From positions 1 to 36,774 of the forward strand of contig JAAMXP010005521.1 of NCBI GenBank assembly GCA_019693395.1: a DNA stretch of 36,774 bases, in the 5' to 3' direction. The DNA comes from Ettlia oleoabundans (taxonomy: Eukaryota > Chlorophyta > Chlorophyceae > Chlamydomonadales). Below are positions 31,396 through 36,774 of this stretch, piece after piece. A program made the translations under genes and the position numbers. The notes under the pieces are model-generated. The model was not told the DNA's origin. It saw only the letters and a list, made by a program, of their open reading frames with translations, and did no database searches. Within the stretch, counting starts at the first letter, position 1. Each line of letters starts with the position of its first letter.

Positions 31396-34300
31396 CAAGT
31401 GGACCGGTGTGCAGTCAGGCGGCAAGCATGCACGCAGGCAGTTCATTAGTTTGTGTGCTGTTGGTTCGTTTGTTGTATTGACATCAGTTTGTTGAGCAGA
31501 ACGTTTGAGTCGTGGTGCTGCCTTTGCACGCAGGCACATTGACAAGCAGGCACATTTGTGGCATCCAGTTTTGAACAAACTCAATACACCAAGTGGAAGG
31601 AGCATTTACTGCAGTTTGGAGGTTTAGATGTGGGACATTAACTGAACACCCACAACTGCCGCCCTGCCCACCACAGCCTTACATTGGCCCACTACGGGCG
31701 GTCAGGTTGATGAGCAACGGCCGCCACGCACCTGCCATGGCGTCACACAGCGGCAGTCCCGCCTCGCGTGCCTCGTGCTCCTGCTCCTTGAGTGCAATGA
31801 TGGCCATCACTCGCTGCTGACGGATCTGGAAGGTTTCCGCTAGGGTCGCTGCATCCCAGCTGCCAAAGAAAAGAAAGGAAATGGTTGTGAATTGCGAATT
31901 TAATGTAACACAACAGAAAGCCATTTGAGCCGGCCACCAAGATCTGCCAAGTGGCAGCCGCCCAGTTGCCTGATAAAGGTGTTAGAGGGGTGTTGCCTCA
32001 ACTCCCAAGCCTCCATGTCTGCCATCGATCCCCACCACCCTTCCCAACATCCCTCAAGGCACTGGCCACTGGCCTGAATCCCAGCCACCCCAGCTGCCAC
32101 CCATCATGTCAGGCCTACTTAGCTTGCGTGCAACAACCACACTTGTGCCCCGAAGGCGGGCCTGCCACGCCGGTTTAGCAGGCGGCGGAGGTTCACGTGC
32201 CTATCCGCAACAGGGCAAAACCCCATTTGCCCTTGCCACACAGAGCCAGGCGCCCCTCTCACACAGAGCCACTCACCACCACACCACACACACACAGCTG
32301 CTCTTACCCCTCCTCCTTGTGAAGTCGGTAGATTTCCTCCTTGGTCTCCTCACTCAGCAGAGCGTTCTTCCAGGGGTCTGCCGCTCGTCCTTCCGTCAAG
32401 TCAACTCCCCAGTTGATCTGAGTGGAAGGAAGAAGAACAGGAAGACAGGACGCATGGGAGTGGGTGGGGCGCACGGGGATGTGGAAGCTGTCTTGCACGC
32501 ACAACAGCTGTTGGCGCACTGCACCACCGACACCAGCGCTCATCAGCCTGTACCCACTAACTCACGTTTCTGCACACGCAAGGCACCAGCTATCCCTCAC
32601 CATGGGCGTTTCCTCGTCCACATCAAGTATCTCCCAAGGCAGGCGCCCTGGCGGCGCCGTGTTGACGGTCGTGTTGCGGGCGCCGCCTGCATGCGGGTAC
32701 AGTTTTACGGCAATGGTTCCACATAGCTTAACAAAAGATTGAGGCCAAAAGCCGGCAGGTGGAGGAGACGCGATGACCCATGGGCGTTAGTAAGCAGAGG
32801 CGGCCTGCTATGCATGACTAGGAAAGTTGCAACCCAACACCCACCCAGCCGGGCGACAGTTCAATGAACCGCAACACAAAGCACTTGCACTTAACCTGCC
32901 GGCAACCCGGCAACTGCACAGGTTGCGCATGCATGGTTGTGGCAATCAGCAAAACCAGCACCCCATAAACCACGACAGCAGCGCTGCACGCACCGTCCAC
33001 CACTTGTTTTATTGTGTCAGACAGGATTTTGAGCGTATCTCGGTCAAACTCCTCCCATGTGTCAACCTCGGGATCTGGCTCCGGTGCTGCCCTGCACGGA
33101 CGTGGCGGATGGGTGCAAATGGGGATGGGTGATGCAAGCAAGCGGACAGGTGCGGGCACGGTGCAAGCGGGGGTTGGGTTATGTAGAGAAGGGGATAAAG
33201 AACTGACAACACAGTTCCACTGGCAGCAGTCCTGCGGACAGCAAGCAAAGCAAGCAAGCCATTCGCAGCAATGCGACCGATTGACAAACACAGCAATGCG
33301 TTGACGGCCACGCAAGCCGTGGCAGCACAATCACTCACTTGAAGTAGAGGTCTATCGCTTCTGCCAATGTCCGCAGGTCGTCGTAGCTAGCCGGCTCATC
33401 GCCAGGCAACTCTGCAGGGCGATAACAACAGGGGCTTCGGGGCGCATCCAAAGCATTTGAGTCGGCAGCGTGCATCAAAATGCCTTCAAATAAGCTGTCA
33501 ATCAATTGCCAGTTGGACCGCATACACGGTAGGAACTCAAGGATTGCATGCCTGCTTGTGTCAGGTTGCGCTGACAACTTAAGTACAAGTGCCTGTGGCT
33601 GTCGCCCGCACAATCAACTGCGCACGGTTACCGCAAGCTAGCAAGCGCCTGGCCCCATGCACAGCTAGCCACACAATGAAGGTTAGCAGGGCAGCAGTGC
33701 GGGCGGCGGCTGGCAGCAGCCTGTACCCTCTCCCTTCTCTACTTTTTCGGCAGCAATTGCCAGCTCCTCAAACAGCTTATCCGCCTCCTCAGGATCCTCT
33801 GGAGCGGCATCCAGTGCTGCGGCTAGCGCTGGCGAGATCAGCGTCTGTATGTCCCACTGCGCCTCTCCTTGCTTCACCTCTTCGTACGCAACTTCAGAAG
33901 GGATAACCGGTGGGCCGCCGTCGGTGTCGCTACTGCTTTCTGGGCCTGCAAAGCATTCCAACAAAGAGGGGTTCAATCAAACGTTCTGTGTATGCAAACG
34001 GAATCCCAGGAAACAATGACTGGCAGAAAGCAGTGGGCAAACACGAGTGATTTGGGCAAGTGCGGGAACTGAGGCTTGTCGCTTGGCCAGCAGCAGGAGG
34101 AAAAAGGCGGCAGCTGCCACTCTTGTTGGTCTAACACAACTTCTCAGAATGATTGTGAAGTTGTGTTAGAATAATTATCAGCAGGCAGCTGCCTCGCAGA
34201 CGTGGCTCGCCGAGTGTTTATGCTGGCAGGTGCGCAGGTTACGTATCTGCCCAATGCTGGCGGCAGCAGCGGCAAGAGCATATAGCGGTGGCAGCGGCCC

Positions 34301-34569
34301 TCACCCGTGCTGCCTGCGTGCGCCGCATTCGCGCGTCGATCATTAATCAAATCACCAGAAGACCGGTATTCAGCCTCTGAATCAGCTGGGTTGCGTCCTG
34401 CATCCTCCGCATCACTGTCACTATCGCTGTCGTCTTTTCTTCTTTTGCGTCGCGCTTCTAGCGTGGTTGATAAATGGAAAGCCGCTTGCTGCTGCAATGC
34501 TGCATACTGCCGACTAGACAGCCGCAGAGTCTGCGCCAGGCAGCCGGATAGCCGCTGCAGCACCGACAT
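30230..34569 (-). CDS. Probable mitochondrial protein, possibly a ribosome-associated factor
   Basis: Eleven exons, all phases consistent: 34569-34356, 33945-33727, 33411-33339, 33091-32994, 32686-32601, 32417-32308, 31859-31732, 31352-31264, 31146-31036, 30778-30665, 30448-30230; 486 residues. The N-terminus (MSVLQRLSGCLAQTLRLSSR) is Arg/Ser/Leu-rich without acidic residues, a good mitochondrial presequence. It is followed by a KRRKDDSDSDSDAED charged patch and acidic helices. The central segment SEETKEEIYRLHKEEG plus WDAATLAETFQIRQQRVMAI looks like a helix-turn-helix of the kind found in Bot1/mS45-like mitochondrial small-subunit proteins. The C-terminus (KTHPPKRPQEGWSLLVQPLG, then LTADEKLKLERQQPR) is basic. 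That family link is from memory of motif style, not a search. The intron before exon 8 carries a tetranucleotide repeat at its 3' splice site, and intron 1 contains a perfect hairpin. Confidence 0.72.
31355..31396 (-). repeat. (GCAG)n microsatellite, about 10 units, at an intron 3' end
   Basis: Perfect GCAG/CTGC tetranucleotides on the plus strand at 31355-31396. On the minus (sense) strand this is a CTGC/CCTG run whose last unit supplies the CAG acceptor for the exon starting at 31352. Confidence 0.9.
34130..34170. repeat. Perfect 14-bp inverted repeat with 13-base loop
   Basis: The left arm TCTAACACAACTTC (34130-34143) and right arm GAAGTTGTGTTAGA (34157-34170) are exact reverse complements. 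They lie within intron 1 of the mitochondrial-type gene. Confidence 0.92.
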
Positions 34570-36167
34570 TTACAGGCAGCCAAGCTGCCAGTCACGATCT
34601 GCCGGCCAAAGTGCTGATGCGGGGCCCACGCGATGGTGCAAGTGTGAGAGCGCCTCCGATGGCCTGCTGTCGCACTCAACTGCTGTTTGCGAGGTGATAA
34701 TGGTGCTGAAGTTGTTGAGAATGGCAAACCTCACAATGGCCAAACGAGCAGGGCAGCCGCCTGCTCCCCATGCTGGGGTGGCGGCAGCGGCGGCAGTGGC
34801 GCCAAGTTTCTGCTGAAAGGTGGCAAAACGCTCATGCGGCACAGAGCATACCACGATGAATGCGTTGATGCAGCCGCAACCGTTTTAAGTGACAAGTTAA
34901 GCTGCAAAGAGCCAATATGTTGGCAGGCTCGCCTCATCTCTACTAGACGATGCGAGCTCCGCTCTGCGGTGCTCTGCGGTGCTATGTGAGTTCATGATGT
35001 AAATGGTTACACTGGACATCGGGCAAACACACATGCACATTCATTCTTGCAATGGATCCCTGCCAGCTACCAGCAAGTATTTGGATGCCTGCCAAACACA
35101 TAAGCACGCCAGTAAGTGGAACACTCAGCATGTCTGCTACACAATGCCCAGCAAACAACATACACACAGCTACATAGGTACTCTCTACTGGTATACCAGT
35201 CCAGTGCAAAGGTGGTGAGGAATCCACGAAATGAGAAAGTGGCAGGTGCTTTGTCGTATGGGTTCAAGGTCGCAAGCAAGATGGCGACAAGGAAGACAAA
35301 ACCGGGCGCAAATGGAGCAGAACAGCACCGAAGCAGCAGTCCACAGCACGCAGGCGCACAAAGGAAACGCCAACCTCTCAAAAAGCAAAAAACAAGGCCT
35401 GACCAGGTCGTTCAGCAGGCCCGCTATCCTGCCTGTATGCCTGCCAGTCTCGCCCGGGAAGCAAGAGAAAGATCTTGCTTCTGCGCCCCACCAGTTGTGA
35501 ACGCTCAACAGGGTTGAGGGGCGGGCAGTACGATAGGGCGAAGCGGTGCTGCCCATGTGCGTGCAGCAGGCAGCCAATAAGCTGACATCGCACACAGAAA
35601 TCTGCAACAAGAGGAGTTCAAGATGGATGAGAGCTAAAATCGCACTGTTTTATCCCTGCTCTGCAGAGCTCGGACCACACAGCACCCTCACTGACCCTCC
35701 TCGCACCTGAGCTCGCATGCCTCAGCCTCTCCTCCTAAATGCCCTCACTTGTGGCCAAAGAACTGCAGAAGAAGCAAATGCGGCAATTCAGCAAACCAAA
35801 TTGGTGGTTGTTCGCAGTACAGCCACTGCAAGCAGTTAACCAAATACCAATCAGGGCGAATGAAAGCCCACTCTCTTATAACTAACCCATGTTCGATTCA
35901 ACTCTCACCTGAAACAGCAGGCCCTGAATGCAGGAACATCACGCCGGAAGCAAAGTGGGGAACAAACAGGAATGCGTTAGCCATGTCAGGCCAGTTTCCA
36001 GGCAAGAGTATGTGCAGAGTTTAACGCTCAGATTTGTTACCCACATGGCTGGCCCCTTTCTGCATGCTGCATGTGCCAGCTGCAAAGAGCCCACACCAGG
36101 AAAACCTTATAAGGCAGCCCTGCCTTTCATAATCTGCAAAGACCCCCATGCCCTTGCTGCCACTCAC
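34570..36167. other. Intergenic: promoter of the mitochondrial-type gene and 3' part of the V-PPase gene
   Basis: The terminal V-PPase exon and its 3'UTR should lie in the right half; several acceptors near 36065-36090 open short phase-0 tails but none matches the conserved family end. A tandem 10-mer (GCTCTGCGGT twice, 34961-34980) and a 14-bp palindrome occur here. Open frames at 34570-34854 and 35185-35610 (minus) show no family motif. Confidence 0.4.
35187..35200. repeat. 14-bp perfect palindrome
   Basis: ACTGGTATACCAGT reads the same on both strands. It lies in noncoding sequence and could be a dimeric protein binding site or chance. Confidence 0.6.
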
Positions 36168-36657
36168 ATCCTTGGTGTGCGCCAGGAAGAAGGGCGCCAG
36201 CACCAGCGACTCCACTGCCATGAGCTTAATCAGGATGTTGAGGGAGGGGCCGGAGGTGTCCTTGAGGGGGTCACCAACGGTGTCACCAATCACGGCAGCC
36301 TGCATGGTCAGTGAGGTCGGTAAAAAGAGAGGCAGGAGGTTGAAATGGGGTGGGGGGTAGGAGGGAGGGAACAGTAATGTGCGGTGGAATAAACAAGCGG
36401 GCAATAATCGATGCACCAGCGCCCCTGAACGGAATGGTATCAGGAATCCATATGCATAATGCACCTTGCAAACCCACCACCCCACATTGCAACCCATGCA
36501 CCCACCTTGTGCGCGTCAGAGCCCTTGCCTCCCAGCTCCCGCGCATGCTCCGAGGCGCCGGCCTCAATGTACTTCTTGGCGTTGTCCCAGGCACCACCAG
36601 TGTTGGACATGGACACAGCCATCTGCACGCCGCTCACCAGGGCGCCAGCCAGCACGC
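36168..36657 (-). CDS. Vacuolar-type H+-translocating pyrophosphatase, C-terminal exons (partial)
   Basis: Two exons, 36657-36506 and 36299-36168, join in phase 0. The first encodes [11 protein letters not shown], then [17 protein letters not shown] and [16 protein letters not shown]; the second [19 protein letters not shown] then [17 protein letters not shown]. These are the last membrane helices and the third conserved acidic loop of V-PPase, which uses pyrophosphate hydrolysis to pump protons into vacuoles or acidocalcisomes. The Asp residues in [10 protein letters not shown] bind Mg-pyrophosphate. A GTGAGT donor follows HTKD at 36168, so a short last exon should lie to the left but was not identified. 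The 5' part lies beyond the right edge. Residues deciding K+ dependence are outside the window. Confidence 0.92.
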
Positions 36658-36774
36658 CTGCAATGGCGAAGCCGGGTAGATGGCAGGATTTATCAATGTA
36701 TGAATAGTCGTGCGTGCGTGCGTGCATAGTGCATGCGTGTATGTTGGTGGTGGGTGGTGGGGTTGGGGGTTGGG
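36658..36774 (-). other. V-PPase intron with a GTGC repeat, cut by the window edge
   Basis: Sequence upstream (minus sense) of the acceptor at 36659-36658. It contains (GTGC) about 4 units at 36709-36726 on the plus strand and a G-rich end. No coding sequence is visible. Confidence 0.6.

Noticed and set aside
34570..34854. Minus-strand open frame upstream of the mitochondrial-type gene, with a segment ARLAIVRFAILNNFSTII
   Set aside because: It looks somewhat protein-like, but no splice partners or family were found and it is out of frame with the next gene; most likely chance.
35185..35610. 141-codon minus-strand open frame
   Set aside because: Cys/Leu/Phe-rich with no motif, and no link to the V-PPase C-terminus.

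Overview
The window is nuclear DNA from a green alga, most likely a chlorophyte of the Chlorella/Coccomyxa sort. The reasons are dense short exons with GT-AG (and some GC-AG) introns, CAG/CTG-rich coding sequence, plant-type enzyme families (AAE3-type oxalyl-CoA synthetase, plant-type SDHAF2, V-PPase), and TGTAA motifs (the chlorophyte poly(A) signal) 0.3-0.65 kb after several stop codons. I saw no bacterial operons, CRISPR array, rRNA, recognisable tRNA or transposase. All gene models were built by hand from reading frame, splice-site phase and family conservation.

Layout. 67-560 (+): last two exons of a probable ABCG transporter. 1282-2546 (-): mitochondrial SDHAF2, convergent with it. 3199-5808 (+): an unfamiliar plastid-targeted protein with AHNAK/periaxin-like Pro-Lys repeats, a long coiled coil and a C-terminal membrane anchor; divergent from SDHAF2. 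6557-7620 (+): small coiled-coil protein of unknown function. 8050-12109 (-) and 12544-16744 (-): a plant-type oxalyl-CoA decarboxylase/2-hydroxyacyl-CoA lyase directly downstream of an oxalyl-CoA synthetase, two consecutive steps of CoA-dependent oxalate breakdown side by side. 17685-19000 (-): acidic Glu-Ala repeat protein with a hydrophobic N-terminus. 19432-21423 (-): TauD/TfdA-type Fe(II)/2-oxoglutarate dioxygenase, head-to-head with 21795-24417 (+), a SMYD-type MYND-SET lysine methyltransferase. 24752-25927 (-): secreted or membrane Cys-rich protein. 26730-29630 (+): F-box/leucine-rich-repeat gene with two compensating frame breaks. 30230-34569 (-): 11-exon gene for a probable mitochondrial protein. 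36168-36657 (-): 3' part of a vacuolar H+-pyrophosphatase that runs off the right edge.

The clearest functional unit is the oxalate pair: AAE3 makes oxalyl-CoA from oxalate, CoA and ATP, and the TPP enzyme converts it to formyl-CoA and CO2. The most unusual single gene is the plastid repeat protein. Across the window five of roughly 62 modelled introns need GC-AG splice sites, a high fraction for any eukaryote.
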